A stretch of 64,000 bases of DNA from Sedimenticola_A sp040506895 (GTDB taxonomy: Bacteria > Pseudomonadota > Gammaproteobacteria > Chromatiales > Chromatiaceae), in the NCBI GenBank assembly GCA_040506895.1, contig JBEVVY010000001.1:744001-808000 (forward strand). The letters run 5' to 3'. Positions 7,653 to 19,378 of this stretch are shown in pieces; position 1 is the first letter of the stretch; each line of letters opens with the position of its first letter. Made by a program: the position numbers and the translations under genes. Under the pieces are notes generated by a model. That model was not told the origin of the DNA. It did no database searches and was given only the letters and a program-made list of their open reading frames with translations.

Positions 7653-10600
7653 TCACTTATTTTTTCCGCCTCCTTTGGCTTTTTCTATAAACACATACTC
7701 GGCATCAGTAACCGAATAGTATCCTGCAGAGTCAGTCACTTCTGCCCAAATCATATGGCCAGTTCTTGAGTAATCGAGCGATATCGTTGTGCTTTGCCCT
7801 TCTCCCACGAGACCTTGCTGATCGGAATACCACCTAACGTTGTATAGATCAGGCATGACGCCACCTGGGTAGTAAACGCCTGATGTTACGCTCAACACTG
7901 TTCCAGGAGGATGAGTTGTATTATTAAGTGCTGAAAGATTTGTCGTCGTAGGTGGACCAACAACATTAATATTAAATATTGTTTCTGCAGTCTCCCATAG
8001 CAAGTCACTCGTTCTCTGTGTTATTTGATGGCTTCCTATAGAAGTATTTGATGACAGCTTTAACTGATCTGTGCATCTGTTACCCACCATAATACTGTAA
8101 ACCACGTCATTGTATGTTGACGGGGATAAGGAACAATCAGATCCTGAACCTGATTGGCGCTCTACACTACCAATTGGGCCAAACATAATATGAGTATTCA
8201 GAACATCGTATGCTGCATCGAAAATTTCGTATTCTGCGACATCATTAGCCGATATACTTGCAACAGAAATACTTGGTTTGTCTGATTTGATATACACATA
8301 CATCTGATCTTGGCTTGTATTTCCTTCACCATCAACAAAAGATGCTGTTATATAGTGCCCACCTTCTGATAGAGATGTTGATAGACTAGTGCCATATCCT
8401 AACAGGCCATCTACATTTGACTCCCATTGAGTTGATTCACCATCTCCGCCAGCTGGGTCAAACACAGATGCAGTTAATGTAATGGTGTCCCAAGAATAAA
8501 AGATTGGCGAAATAAATCTTGAAGATAAATCCACTTTACTATCACAGTTAGCGTCCCATGAGAAAAATGTAATATCTTGGTCGAATGAATTACCAACATA
8601 GATAAATATTAGACCATGTTGAAGATCCTCTGATCCCCCAACAGTTCTTGTATGCTGGCAGATTTTCTTTCTGTAAGTACCTTCTTTAGGCCCAGTAATT
8701 GTAATTTCAGGCCACGAAGTTAGAGGCGGTGTAGAGTCTGCGCAATCCATGATACTATCGAAATCCTGATCGCCTTCAGGACATAAATTTATCCTACCTT
8801 TTCGCGCATTTCCGCCATTTGCACCTGGCCATGCGCTATTAGCAATCCCTGTTGCATCAGTCCTAATAGAAAATAATCTAGTGTCTTGACCGCCTGCATA
8901 TGCTATATTCGCTGCCCAAAATCTTAAGGTACCAGACTGATCTATAACAGGTGTATTGAAAGTAGAATTAGCAGGGTCAAATAGACCCGGCATGCTCTCT
9001 ACCCATAAGGTATTACCTGCAAGATCGAAAGCATATATATCAATTGCCTGATCATCTGGGTCACTAATATCCGGAGTGCCGTGAATAACATAGGCAACAC
9101 CATCATCACCAATTACAGGTTGATAAAACTCACCAGGCATACCTGAAGCATAAGATCGAATAAGTGTTCCACTTGTTGTATATGTCTCCAGCGCTGAGCC
9201 GCCACCTGCAACGTATAGTGTGTCATCGATACCGATAGTTACGGCCTTAGCTATATAGCTTAGACTCTTCTCCCAGAGAATTGTCCCACTAGGATCTAAT
9301 GCATACAGCCTTCCAGGCTGTCGATCTATTATCTCTCCTTGAGCATCATAAGAAAGGATTATAGTGGATATATATAATGTGCCATCAAACCCAAGTGCCG
9401 GTGTTGTCGGTGCGCCAACAACAGCTGTTTCCCATAGTAAATTACCGCTGGAATCTAGCGTGATAATACTACTTGCATTTTGTGATGTTTTTGGAACATG
9501 GAGGGTATCACTTAAAGATACGACAGGACGCGCATCCAATGGATTGCTTGATTCCCCAATATTTGCATCCCAAAGATGCTCGCCTGTCTCTTTAGAAAAG
9601 GCGCTAAGTACGTATGTCAAGTCTGAATTAACTACCGATATGTCATATAAAATATTTTCACCTAAAGCTCCAAGCAAAGAATCTGCAACTAGTTGACTAC
9701 CAATTGGTAGTGAATAATCTGTATTCCAATCTGTATTCCATATTGGATTAATCTTTGCATAAGATGAAAATCCAGCGATATAGATTTCCCCATCATCACC
9801 TGCTATGACGAAATCGCGGCTTCCGCTATAAAATGGAATCATTTTCGTTACAGAGCTTACTGCTACATACTCGTCATTTATTAGCCTGTAGTTTTTTGGA
9901 AATAGCCAGCTATATCCATCGGTAATATACTCTCCTCTTCCAAGCATATTGCCATTACGATCAAGAGTGATATTTGTCCCAAAGTAACGTATGCTACTTT
10001 CATCCGCTACAGCCGGGAGCGCTGTATAGCCAATTAAACGTGATGTTGGTATTGATTGATCATCATTAGGATCTGTTCCTGAAAAATACTCGTGAATATT
10101 GATAGCGCCATCTGAATCCGCATCAAGACTTGCATCATTTGTCGTTGCATCAAGACCATTCGATACTTCGTAGTAATCAGACATACCATCTGCATCAGTA
10201 TCTTTCAAAATCGCTGAGCTACCATTTAGATACTCATCGTAGTTACTTAGAAGATCACCGTCTTTGTCTTGAGCATTGTCAGCGACTCCTGCATCTAATT
10301 CGTTGGCAAATTCCCAATAGTCAGGCATTCCATCCTTATCAGAATCAATGATCTGAGTAAGTGATGCACAGTCGATCACCATGTCATCACCTCGCTTAGA
10401 AATGAGACTTGCACCCACATAGATATAGGCACTATCTCTGCAACCACTCATGTCGAATTCGTATAGGAGTTGACCAGATTTTGTATGAAGTTTATACCCC
10501 TTTTCCTTTTTATCACTATCAACCTCCGAAACTAAAAGCCCATTGGCGTCATAGTAAAAGTGAAAGTTGTCCGTACTGGTCAGATGAGACGCATCATTGA

Positions 10601-11113
10601 ATGTACCGCCTGTATTACCATAGATGTCATGATTTACATTTACCGTACTGCTACTGTATGTTGAGCCAGTATATTCAAGGCGTCCGGAGGACTGAGAGTA
10701 GCGCAAGTACATTGAATCGCCAGCAAAATTCAACTCTGTTATTTCACCCCGAACATCGTAGCTATAGTTATAGTCTCCACCTGGACTTAATATTGATATC
10801 ACCCTACCAATATTGTCGTATGTAAAATCCTTCTGGTTACTGTCATTGTTAGCATCGGTATAGCTTGATACATTCCCAACACCATCGTATTGGTAATTAA
10901 TATCGGCTAATTCTGAGGCTGTGATACCAGTAGCAATGCGACTAATGAAAAGGCGGTCATTTAGATCATATGTTGTTCTAACGCCGTTACTGTAGTTGAT
11001 TTCAGATATCTGGCCAGTAGGGTGATAGAAGATGGAATTGACAAATCCACTCGCTTTTGTGGGTCGTCCGAGCGCATTTGGAAGATTGTCGACAACCAAA
11101 CCATTTGGATAAG
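7653..11113 (-). pseudogene. C-terminal portion of a giant SpvB/Rhs-type protein
   Basis: About 1150 codons, cut on its 5' side by an IS3-family insertion. Domain order: YD repeats (residues 1-250, e.g. YQYDGVGNVSSYTDAN); four calcium-binding thrombospondin-3/EF-like repeats (DSDKDGMPDYWE, DKDGDLLSNYDEY, DTDADGMSDYYE, DADSDGAINIHEY) near 270-345; a PQQ-type beta-propeller (LYALDPSGTILWEKSLSY) over about 400-760; then Ig-like segments to a Lys/Gly-rich end. Removing the IS and one copy of its AAG duplication restores an open frame RSTITYPNGLVVDN across the junction. The stop at 7653 is 53 bases before the tip gene start. Confidence 0.75.
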
Positions 11114-11121
11114 TGTAGTGG

Positions 11122-11952
11122 TCAAGTCATTTTGGCCACGGATTTATAGGTATTCCAGTAATGCTGTTCGGCCACAATCGGTGGCATTCCACCATTGTGA
11201 CTGTGCGGCCTGAGCCGACTGTAATACCCGATTACATACGCCATGATATGGCGCTTCGCTTGTTCGAATGAGCTGTAACCGACCTCCGGCACCCATTCGG
11301 TTTTTAGACTGCGGAAGAATCGCTCCATCGGTGCATTGTCCCAGCAGTTTCCCCGACGACTCATACTTTGGCTCATCTGATAACGCCATAGCTGTTGTCG
11401 AAACGCCAGAGCCGTGTACTGACAGCCCTGATCAGAGTGGAACATCACGCCCTCCGGCTCGCCCCGTGATTCATAGGCCATCATCAATGCCTTTCTCGTC
11501 AGCGCACTATCCGCGTTCAGCGATAGTGCCCAGCCAATCGGGCGTCGTGCGTACAGATCCAGCACCACTGCCAGGTACGACCAGCGTTTACCGGTCCAGA
11601 CATAGGTGATGTCACCTGTCCAGACCTTGTTGGGTGCATCGACATCAAACTGTCGATCCAGCCGATTCGGAATGCCAAGATACGGCTGCTCGGCCTTCCT
11701 GTAGCGATGTTTCGGTTGCTGGGTACTGACAAGACCCAGTGCCTTCATCCTCCGCCCCGCGCGATATCGACTCAGCGGGATCCCCCGGTCAGTGACCATC
11801 CGGGCAATTGCCCTGGCTCCTGCAGAACCATTACTAAGCGCATGGACGGTCTTGATCTCTGCCCTGAGTTGCCTCTCCAGTGCCGATATCTGTTTTGGCC
11901 GGGATAACCATGCCCGGTAGCTGCTGCGATGGATATCAAATACCTGGCACAA
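11122..11952 (-). CDS. IS3-family transposase OrfB, copy A
   Basis: 276-residue DDE integrase. An N-terminal HTH_21-like region is followed by WTGDITYVWTGKRW (first D), MFHSDQGCQYT (second D) and NAPMERFFRSLKTEW (E). All catalytic positions are present. Expression as an OrfAB fusion is expected from the A6G slippery run in orfA. Identical in protein sequence to copy B. Confidence 0.95.
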   Translation of the reverse strand: MCQVFDIHRSSYRAWLSRPKQISALERQLRAEIKTVHALSNGSAGARAIARMVTDRGIPLSRYRAGRRMKALGLVSTQQPKHRYRKAEQPYLGIPNRLDRQFDVDAPNKVWTGDITYVWTGKRWSYLAVVLDLYARRPIGWALSLNADSALTRKALMMAYESRGEPEGVMFHSDQGCQYTALAFRQQLWRYQMSQSMSRRGNCWDNAPMERFFRSLKTEWVPEVGYSSFEQAKRHIMAYVIGYYSRLRPHSHNGGMPPIVAEQHYWNTYKSVAKMT

Positions 11953-11990
11953 CTGCTTGACCGGGTAGCGCTCTCGATGCAGTCGTCTGA

Positions 11991-12299
<309 letters not shown>

Positions 12300-12371
12300 C
12301 TTGCCACCTGTTCCACTCCTGGGACATCATATCACCCAGGTTCAGGTGGCCAAATTAACTATGCCACTACA

Positions 12372-13269
12372 AAGTTATCGTTGATCGATTATCCAGGCCG
12401 TCGTATGTATACACAAAGGAAAGTGTCAGATTACTTCCATCTAATAGTTGCAATGATTCTTGACTAAGATTGTCATTATCGTCATAGACATAGCTCCAAG
12501 ACCCGTTAGAATTTTCCGTATACGTCAGATTGTCATTTCCGTCATACTCCATCAAGATATCCGGTGTGCCCACTGGGTAATCGATATCCGTTAGGCGATC
12601 ACGACCATCATATTGGTAATAAGTAATAGGGGAAGTGGAAACCTGTTTTGACGTCAAATTGCCCACTGCATCTCGACCATAGGTCGTTGCCCCTGTTTCT
12701 GGATATACAACACTCTCCAGAAATTGATGCGAATCGTAGTTGTAGGTTCGTATCAGACTGTTCTCCACCCTATGAGTGGAAAAATTATAAGTCCCCTGTA
12801 TTACTTCGGTGATATTGCCTAGTAAATTACGCTTAAACTGTGAGGCGTTGACATCATTGATGACATTTATCACCTGCCCATCATCTGAGTGTGTTCCATA
12901 AAGACGAGTATAGGTATAGCTGACATGCCCCTCCTCATCTGTAACCTTAGTGTCCGCATGATATGTGGTCCCGCCCCCTGGTAAATCCTCAATCAGGAAT
13001 GTTCCGTATTCTTGAGTGATAAAGCTTCCATCACTGTTTTCAATTCTGGTGGTGCGGTCAAGCTCATCGAATTGATAAGAGGTACCAAGCACTGCATTGG
13101 GGTTTGAAGCAAACGTCTTTCTACCAAGCGCATCAAATTGCGTCGTAACTGTCACATAATCGCTACTGGCCACATCTTCACGGGTTTGCTCTATTATGTT
13201 GCCAAAACCATCATAGGAGTCAGTTGCCCGATAGTTACCGCGACTTAAAACACGCTTCCTGAGATAGCC
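12372..13269 (-). pseudogene. Middle YD-repeat portion of the giant Rhs-type gene
   Basis: Open frame of about 295 codons bounded by the IS3-family copy A on its 3' side and an IS21-family element on its 5' side. It begins GYLRKRVLSRGNYRATDSYD and carries many YD repeats (YDGRDRLTDIDYP, YDGNDNLTYTEN, YDDNDNLSQE). It joins in frame with the 7653-11113 piece once the IS is removed. Relative to other SpvB/TcaC-like proteins, some hundreds of residues between the end of the N-terminal piece (30004) and this start seem to be missing. Confidence 0.75.
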
Positions 13270-13374
13270 TGTTGAATTGCACCCAAAACTGACCCACCTA
13301 TCCCCATAATTTGCATCGAATTTTGACCCACGTACAACTCTACCTGCATCAAGGCTTTGCAGGAGTAAACAGGA

Positions 13375-14895
13375 GTGATCGACGTGGCGTTATTAAGCGT
13401 AATCAGACGATGGCATTTCCGGGAAGGAATGCCGATCCGGGAGATAACCCGAAGAACAGGACTAAGTAGAAATACAGTCCGCAAGTATTTAGCCAGTGGC
13501 GTGGTGGAACCACGCTACCCCAACCGTAAAAGTCCCTCCAAACTGGATGACTATGAACTGACGCTGACCAGTTGGCTGTTTCGTGAGTCCAGACGACATC
13601 GCAAGCAGCGCAAGACGGTCAAGCAGCTACACAGTGACCTGGTGCAACTGGGTTATACCGGGTCCTATGACCGGGTAGCCGCCTTTGCCCGCAACTGGCG
13701 GGCTGAGCAGCAGGAAGCCAAGAAGACCGCCGCCAAGAACACCTTTGTGCCGTTATCCTTTGCACCAGGAGAGGCGTTTCAGTTCGACTGGAGCGAAGAC
13801 TACGTTCAGCTCAATGGCGTCAACACCAAGCTGCTGGTTGCTCATTTCAAGCTCAGCCACAGCCGCGTGTTCTTCATGCGTGCTTACCTGATGCAAAGCC
13901 ATGAGATGCTATTCGACGCTCACTATCATGCCTTTGTCACCTTCGGTGGCGTGCCGGAGCGTGGCATCTACGACAACATGAAGACGGCAGTGGATAAAGT
14001 CCGCAAAGGCAAACAGCGGGATGTAAACAAGCGTTTTACCGCCATGGTCAGCCATTATCTGTTCGAGGCCGAGTTCTGCAACCCGGCAGCAGGCTGGGAG
14101 AAAGGCCAGGTCGAGAAGAATGTACTCGATGCCAGGAGACGCATCTGGCAGGGCGCACCCGCCTTCAAATCACTGGCAGGACTGAACCTGTGGCTCAGGC
14201 AGCGCTGTCTTGATCTGTGGCAGGAGCTGCCGCACCCGGAAGACAAGCGTCGCACCATAGGCGATTACTGGCAGGCAGAGCGTGAACACTTGATGGAGGC
14301 GCCTGCAGCCTTCGATGGCTTTGTCGAGTACAACAAGCGGGTCAGCTCCACCTGTCTGATTACCTACGACAACAACCGCTACAGTGTGCCGGCCAGCTTT
14401 GCCAACCGACCAGTTAGTCTACGCGTGTATGCCGACCGGCTGGTCATTGTGGCCGAAGCCCAGGTGGTAGCCGTTCATGAACGCGTCTTTAGCCGTGATC
14501 ATAGTTTCCCCGGGAAAACCATCTACGACTGGCGCCATTACCTGTCAGTCGTGCAGCGGAAGCCCGGTGCTTTACGCAATGGTGCGCCATTCCATGAGCT
14601 ACCCGAGAGCTTTAAGCGGCTACAACGCAAGCTGCTCAAGCGTCCCAGCGGTGACCGGGAGATGGTCGACGTACTAGCGCTTGTGCTGCTGCATGATGAA
14701 GCGCTGGTCGAACGTGCGGTAGAAGAGGCGTTAAAGATCGACCGCCCCTCCAAGCAGCATGTCATCAACTGTCTGAGCAGGATCACAGATAAGCCCAAGC
14801 CAGAACCTACTCAACCACCTGCTGCTCTGAAGCTGGTCACAGAGCCGACAGCAGATACCCACCGTTATGACAGACTCAGGAGGAAGCAGCAATGA
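13375..14895 (+). CDS. istA: IS21-family transposase IstA, copy A
   Basis: 506-residue DDE transposase. An N-terminal helix-turn-helix (MPIREITRRTGLSRNTVRKY) is followed by an rve core with acidic residues in FQFDWSED, RGIYDNMK and KGQVEKNVLDARR. The C-terminal beta-barrel region contains NRYSVPASF. GTG 13375 is preceded by AGGAG at 13362-13366. It overlaps istB by four bases. Confidence 0.95.
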   Translation: MIDVALLSVIRRWHFREGMPIREITRRTGLSRNTVRKYLASGVVEPRYPNRKSPSKLDDYELTLTSWLFRESRRHRKQRKTVKQLHSDLVQLGYTGSYDRVAAFARNWRAEQQEAKKTAAKNTFVPLSFAPGEAFQFDWSEDYVQLNGVNTKLLVAHFKLSHSRVFFMRAYLMQSHEMLFDAHYHAFVTFGGVPERGIYDNMKTAVDKVRKGKQRDVNKRFTAMVSHYLFEAEFCNPAAGWEKGQVEKNVLDARRRIWQGAPAFKSLAGLNLWLRQRCLDLWQELPHPEDKRRTIGDYWQAEREHLMEAPAAFDGFVEYNKRVSSTCLITYDNNRYSVPASFANRPVSLRVYADRLVIVAEAQVVAVHERVFSRDHSFPGKTIYDWRHYLSVVQRKPGALRNGAPFHELPESFKRLQRKLLKRPSGDREMVDVLALVLLHDEALVERAVEEALKIDRPSKQHVINCLSRITDKPKPEPTQPPAALKLVTEPTADTHRYDRLRRKQQ

Positions 14896-15662
14896 CGGCA
14901 GATGCCATGGTTACCACCCTTAAATCCCTCAAGCTGTTCGGTATGGCCGATACGGTTGCCACCATGTCAAAACAGGCGGCACCGATCTATCAACAGGCTG
15001 TTCCTATCCTGGAAACACTGCTCAAGGCCGAAGTGGCTGAACGCGAAGTGCGCTCAATAAACTACCAGATGAAAGCCGCCAGGTTCCCGGCCTATCGGGA
15101 TCTGGCTGGCTTCGAGTTTAGGGAAAGCCAGGTAGATGAAGCCCTGATACGCGCTTTACACCGCTGTGAGTTCATTGAAGATGCCCAGAATGTGGTCTTC
15201 GTAGGTGGCCCGGGCACGGGCAAAACCCATCTGGCTACGGCCATTGCGGTGCAGGCCATACAGCACCACCATCTGCGCGTACGCTTCCTGCCCACCATCG
15301 AACTGGTTAATCAGCTGGAACAGGAAAAGCTCAACGGCAAACAGGGGCGTATCGCTAACCGCCTGATGCATACTGACCTGGTGATACTCGACGAACTGGG
15401 TTACCTGCCGTTCAGTCAATCCGGTGGAGCATTGCTGTTCCACCTGATCGGCAAGCTCTATGAAAAGACCAGCATCATTATCACAACCAACCTGAGCTTC
15501 TCAGAGTGGTCATCTGTCTTTGGTGATCCCAAGCTGACAACAGCACTGCTGGACCGGCTAACCCATCACTGCCATATCATTGAAACCGGCAATGACAGTT
15601 ACCGCTTCAGGCACTCAACTTCACAACAACAGGAGGATAGAAAAACTGGAAAAAGGAAGTGA
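14892..15662 (+). CDS. istB: IS21-family helper ATPase IstB, copy A
   Basis: 256-residue AAA+ protein related to DnaC that selects targets and regulates IstA. Walker A is GGPGTGKTHLA, Walker B VILDELGYL, and a sensor-like ITTNLSFSEW follows. The ATG overlaps the istA stop (ATGA), which indicates translational coupling. Confidence 0.95.
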   Translation: MTADAMVTTLKSLKLFGMADTVATMSKQAAPIYQQAVPILETLLKAEVAEREVRSINYQMKAARFPAYRDLAGFEFRESQVDEALIRALHRCEFIEDAQNVVFVGGPGTGKTHLATAIAVQAIQHHHLRVRFLPTIELVNQLEQEKLNGKQGRIANRLMHTDLVILDELGYLPFSQSGGALLFHLIGKLYEKTSIIITTNLSFSEWSSVFGDPKLTTALLDRLTHHCHIIETGNDSYRFRHSTSQQQEDRKTGKRK

Positions 15663-15740
15663 ACTCAGGCCATAATCCGGCTATCTGGGCGGGTCAAAAT
15701 TAGATGCAAAACCTGGGTCAGTATTAAACGCAAATCAACA

Positions 15741-15942
15741 CCACAGTGGTGAAATGAGCGGACAGCTGCCTGAAATGCTCGAAACTCTGGCTGACAACCA
15801 GGAACAGGAGATCCACTCATTCAATGAATGGTTGATAGGTCTGTTTGAACCGGCGTTGATTCTGGTAATGGGTGGTGTTGTATTGGCAATTGTGCTGGCT
15901 ATATTAATGCCAATATTTGAGATGAACCAGTTAGTTGGTTAA
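15741..15942 (+). pseudogene. gspF: C-terminal fragment of a type II secretion inner-membrane protein (GspF)
   Basis: The frame leaves the IS21 end with HSGEMSGQLPEML and ends in two hydrophobic stretches and PIFEMNQLVG, the usual C-terminus of GspF/PilC proteins. The N-terminal 85 percent of the gene is absent. It is on the plus strand, opposite to the neighbouring Rhs pieces. Together with the gspM fragment at 33052 it shows that the island, or a donor of parts of it, once had a type II secretion-like operon. Confidence 0.8.
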
Positions 15943-16099
15943 CACTAAATAATATCTAATTGGAATATAGCCATAAATATAACTCTTATTTAAATCTGTA
16001 GATAATTAAGACCATATTCTAAACATAGAAGTGCTATGCAACTCAGGCCAGCAACGCATAGCACAAAGAATTATTTATGATCAAGCGTTTGTTTTTATC

Positions 16100-16597
16100 T
16101 CAGTACGGATTATTATCACGTAAAAAATTCAACTCAATCTGGCATTTTTTAAGGTTATATTGACAGCTTGCAGGAATCCACATTACTCCTCGCGAAAAAT
16201 CGCTCGTGTATAAAGATAATTTATTTTTCTCTACGAATTTCTTTACCGATTTAAAACTATCGGCAGTTTTTTGATAGACTTCAAATATACATTCGTATAT
16301 TCCATTACCTATATATCTAGCCATATAGAAACTATAGTCACCATCTGGTGATCGACAATATGATATATCTTGGATTCTCAATTTAACTGGTTCATTTAAA
16401 ATCAAACCGCTCCTTCCATCAGCACGATTGCCATCAATATTGACAATTTCATTTGATCCAACTTGATCTCTTGCAGTCACGATAATGAATTCGGGAATTG
16501 AAGTTGGATCACCACCAGAATTTGCACGAGGCAATATTAGGGCATTAATAAAAACAGCAAAGAAAGACAGGGTAATAAATATCCGATGATTATTCAT
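16100..16597 (-). CDS. Exported protein, candidate immunity for the zincin-type Rhs toxin
   Basis: 165 residues from ATG 16597, preceded by GGGAGAG. A signal peptide is visible (FITLSFFAVFINALILPRANS). The mature part has four cysteines (SYCRSPD, YECIFE, ASCQYN, KKCQIE), consistent with periplasmic disulfides. It follows the Rhs toxin tip at 16612 so closely that an upstream start at 16615 would overlap the toxin stop. A periplasmic location would suit protection against a toxin acting in the envelope. Family not recognised; role inferred from position. Confidence 0.6.
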   Translation of the reverse strand: MNNHRIFITLSFFAVFINALILPRANSGGDPTSIPEFIIVTARDQVGSNEIVNIDGNRADGRSGLILNEPVKLRIQDISYCRSPDGDYSFYMARYIGNGIYECIFEVYQKTADSFKSVKKFVEKNKLSLYTSDFSRGVMWIPASCQYNLKKCQIELNFLRDNNPY

Positions 16598-16611
16598 CAC
16601 TAACTCTCCCA

Positions 16612-17739
16612 TCAAAATCTATCCTTATCTATCAAAAAACCTTCGTGATTAGCTCTATTATATTCACCATAGTGCTTTTTCATAAATGAATTTGTCGCAT
16701 TTATTACGTTGACTTCATTGCTAAAAAAACCGCTTCTATAATGATTTAGCTCATGCACAATTACCCGTTGTACTGAAAATGGAACCTGAACTTTATCCAC
16801 ATAACTAGTGACATCACTCGCTAAAAATACATCTTCTTGTTCCCAAGTCATTGATTCATTACCTGAAGCAGTATATGAATACCCCCTAACATATCGCCCT
16901 ATCTCAACAATCGGTGATCCTCGAGTCATATTACCAACGCCTAACCCAATTTTATATGTAATAGCATCTCCTGCAGCAACGGAAGCGATAGCTTCAAGAT
17001 CTAAAAACTCAGGAATTTGTCGTAGCTCATCAAGTACCACTTTTAATTGCTCTTCGGTTAATTCTGGCGCATAAGCAGGCTCTTCAGAATTACTCAACGA
17101 CGCACCACTACTACGCATATCTGCCATAATATAACTGAATGCACCAGTAACTGCTCCATTTTCAAACTTTCCACCTCCCAGCTTAGACGCAGTTCCTCCT
17201 ACAACAGAAGATGCAACTACGCGTGCCAACTTTGAATCTGGGAACCAACCATCTATCTTACCTGCAATTGTCTGCGTGAAACCGGCGCTCAAGAAACCAT
17301 GCTTAAACTTTCCTCCTGAGGCAACAGAGCTTAATCCACCAACGACACCATGAGCCACAACTTTTGTAAATCTTGACTTCAATCCATTCAATTTTGCAAA
17401 GGCAAATGCCGTTGCTCCACTAATAATACCCGCTTTTAAAGCATCCCCCCAGCTTCCTCCATCTGCCTTGACAATCACAGCTGAAGTAATTGCAGCAACA
17501 ATTGGCGTTCCAAAGTATATGGCCGCAATTTGAAGCATTGGACGAATATATTTCTTAATTGTCTTTGCTATCTTTTTAAATAGCTTCTTAAAGAAGTAAC
17601 CACTTGGGTCGGTATAAGAAAGCGGGTTATTGTTGACGTATGTGTAACGATTGAGGTTTTGCGGATTCGCAGGGCTCTGTACATGGGGGTCAGCGCTGAG
17701 AAATCTACCCAGCATCGGATCGTAGATTCGACCATTCAT
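16612..17739 (-). pseudogene. Orphan Rhs tip with HExxH metallopeptidase-like toxin domain
   Basis: Frame opens within the Rhs core end (MNGRIYDPMLGRFLSADPHV, NRYTYVNNNPLSYTDPSGY). It contains a Gly/Ala-rich pretoxin-like linker (residues 60-205) and ends in a domain with HELNH (H329, E330, H333) and a further acidic segment SNEVN, which fit a zincin active site. The N-terminal Rhs shell is absent: in-frame codons continue only about 13 residues upstream to a stop. It is therefore a displaced tip, of the kind that can recombine into a full-length Rhs gene. The next gene is a candidate immunity gene. Confidence 0.75.
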
Positions 17740-17906
17740 GTGGATGCGTACGACGTATGACTTCAGACCAAATGGGGCTCAGTGCTGCTTAGAAAATCTG
17801 TTTGCGTTGCACATTGAATGTGCAAACTTGCGAATGGGGGAGTGGAAACTCCAGCTTTCTTAAGCATACCACGGCGTTCCCAACCCCCAGTTCTACTTCG
17901 TAGAAA

Positions 17907-18809
17907 CTACATATGGAATCGACCTTCAGGTTCATAGCCAATTGGTTCGGGGTCAGATATGTTTCTAAGGAACTCAAGCTCACCTCTGCGTGTATACAGC
18001 TCAAAGAGGTGATCATTTCCATATCCCTGCAAATACTTGCCTTGATCTCTTTCTAACCAAGCACTACACACTACTCCAACAAATTTTGGGTAGTGAGACC
18101 TCTTAGCTAGTGGAGATGGGGTCTGAAATTCCTCTCGCGCATTACCAGAAAGATTGGCTTGCGGGTGTTTCGAGTGATCGTACTTCCACCAAACGCTAAT
18201 TCGCACTTCACCGAATCCAGCATCGGACCAAGACACTATGGCATTCTGCCCCGCAATCACTGTTTCAATATGCGAGGTCTTCTCAGTAGATTGGCCATCC
18301 CAAGAAAGGGACAAAAGACCGCGCTTTATCAGTTCATTCAGACCAAGAATCAACAATTTACGATATGGATTCATCTTGGTGACAGGCTCGGGCTCAGGCT
18401 CTTCATCAAAAGCATTAGGACCAACCCGTATGCATCCATCGCTATCCAATCCACTTATTTTCTGAAGAACATCACGAGGCCCATCCTCTATCTTGACCAA
18501 GTAGCCATAAACCAAGCCATCATTGCTTTGTATCGTATCGACTTCCCACGATAACTGTTCGAGTTCAAGGTCACTGATCCCGAGTTCTATAGCTAGTGGA
18601 CTTTTTTGAATTAGCAATGATTCGTTTTGTTTGGATTGAAGTTGTCGGATGGCATTTGCCCACCCTATTTTGAAACCATTTTTATTTGCAACGAGATCCA
18701 AGGCTGCATGCAGAGGTATATTCTCCGCTCTGGATAAAGCCTTCGCGTCCTGCTTCAAGCGTTTGACAGAACGCCCGGATGGGAATTTGAGAGTGTTGAG
18801 TGTAGACAT
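17907..18809 (-). CDS. Hypothetical protein
   Basis: 300 residues from ATG 18809 (MSTLNTLKFPSGRSVKRLKQ); an upstream start at 18860 is possible. The N-terminal 50 residues are basic and helical. A Glu-Pro repeat (EEPEPEPV) separates this from a C-terminal part rich in aromatic residues. No transmembrane segment or known catalytic motif is seen. The N-terminal SGRSVKRLKQDAKAL segment looks like a region found in plasmid and island proteins, but I cannot assign a family. Divergent from the HTH gene at 19379. Confidence 0.6.
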   Translation of the reverse strand: MSTLNTLKFPSGRSVKRLKQDAKALSRAENIPLHAALDLVANKNGFKIGWANAIRQLQSKQNESLLIQKSPLAIELGISDLELEQLSWEVDTIQSNDGLVYGYLVKIEDGPRDVLQKISGLDSDGCIRVGPNAFDEEPEPEPVTKMNPYRKLLILGLNELIKRGLLSLSWDGQSTEKTSHIETVIAGQNAIVSWSDAGFGEVRISVWWKYDHSKHPQANLSGNAREEFQTPSPLAKRSHYPKFVGVVCSAWLERDQGKYLQGYGNDHLFELYTRRGELEFLRNISDPEPIGYEPEGRFHM

Positions 18810-19378
18810 AATACTAAGTCCCAGACTGCCTCTTTGGCGAACGATGGCCGACTCATCCACGCGCAGACAGTACGTGGTTTAGTATTGCGTTTAAGTGACT
18901 CCTGCGCCCTGATGGGGGCTTCGCCTTCAGTCGGCTAGCGAGCCTGCAGTGGGCTCTTGTTAATAATTCTCATAGATTATTGCTATCGTCAAGCCATGAG
19001 CGTGCGAATAAAATTCACTAACGCGCTATCTCGACGAAATGTGGCCCTTGGCGTATAGCCCTACCCCATCAAGATAGGACTCAATATTACGATTGGACTC
19101 ACTCCTCTTACGTGCCCACAAGATATAGTCCAACCGCCAACCCTAGGTTCTACCACTGGACATCTGCGACTAGACCCCTACCTCAATACTCGTTAGTGCT
19201 TCCGGTAATCGTGGTGCTGTGTAACGGTGTACTTATTTAGCGGTCATCCACGCCCAGTACCCCAAGTCAGTTTCATCTACTACCTAGAGTCAGTATTGAC
19301 CCATAGTAATTGTTGTATCTTTATGTTTTTAGTCATATTGTACTATCAACGAAAAGCAAATATTGTTTGGGTATCGAC
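18810..19378. other. Long intergenic region, nothing recognised
   Basis: About 570 bases between divergent genes. Noted: a GC-rich stretch GGGGGCTTCGCCTTCAGTCGG near 18917 with hairpin potential, then mixed sequence without open frames. No tRNA, CRISPR array or clear promoter is seen. It could hold an origin, an attachment site or a decayed gene. Confidence 0.35.

Larger units (their letters stand above)
13270..15740 (+). mobile_element. IS21-family element, copy A
   Basis: 2471 bp, ends TGTTGAATTG / CAAATCAACA with further inner similarity around ACTGACCCA. It contains istA and istB. Copy B at 33474-35944 has equal length and the same encoded proteins. The flanks (AGCC and CCAC) show no target duplication, though IS21 normally makes 4-8 bp. 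The left flank is Rhs coding sequence and the right flank is a gspF fragment, so the two sides come from different genes. Confidence 0.93.

Noticed and set aside
17807..17825. Integron attC-like hairpin (TTGCACATT-G-AATGTGCAA)
   Set aside because: The stem is perfect and lacks the imperfect R and L boxes and extra-helical bases of attC sites, and no integron integrase is near.
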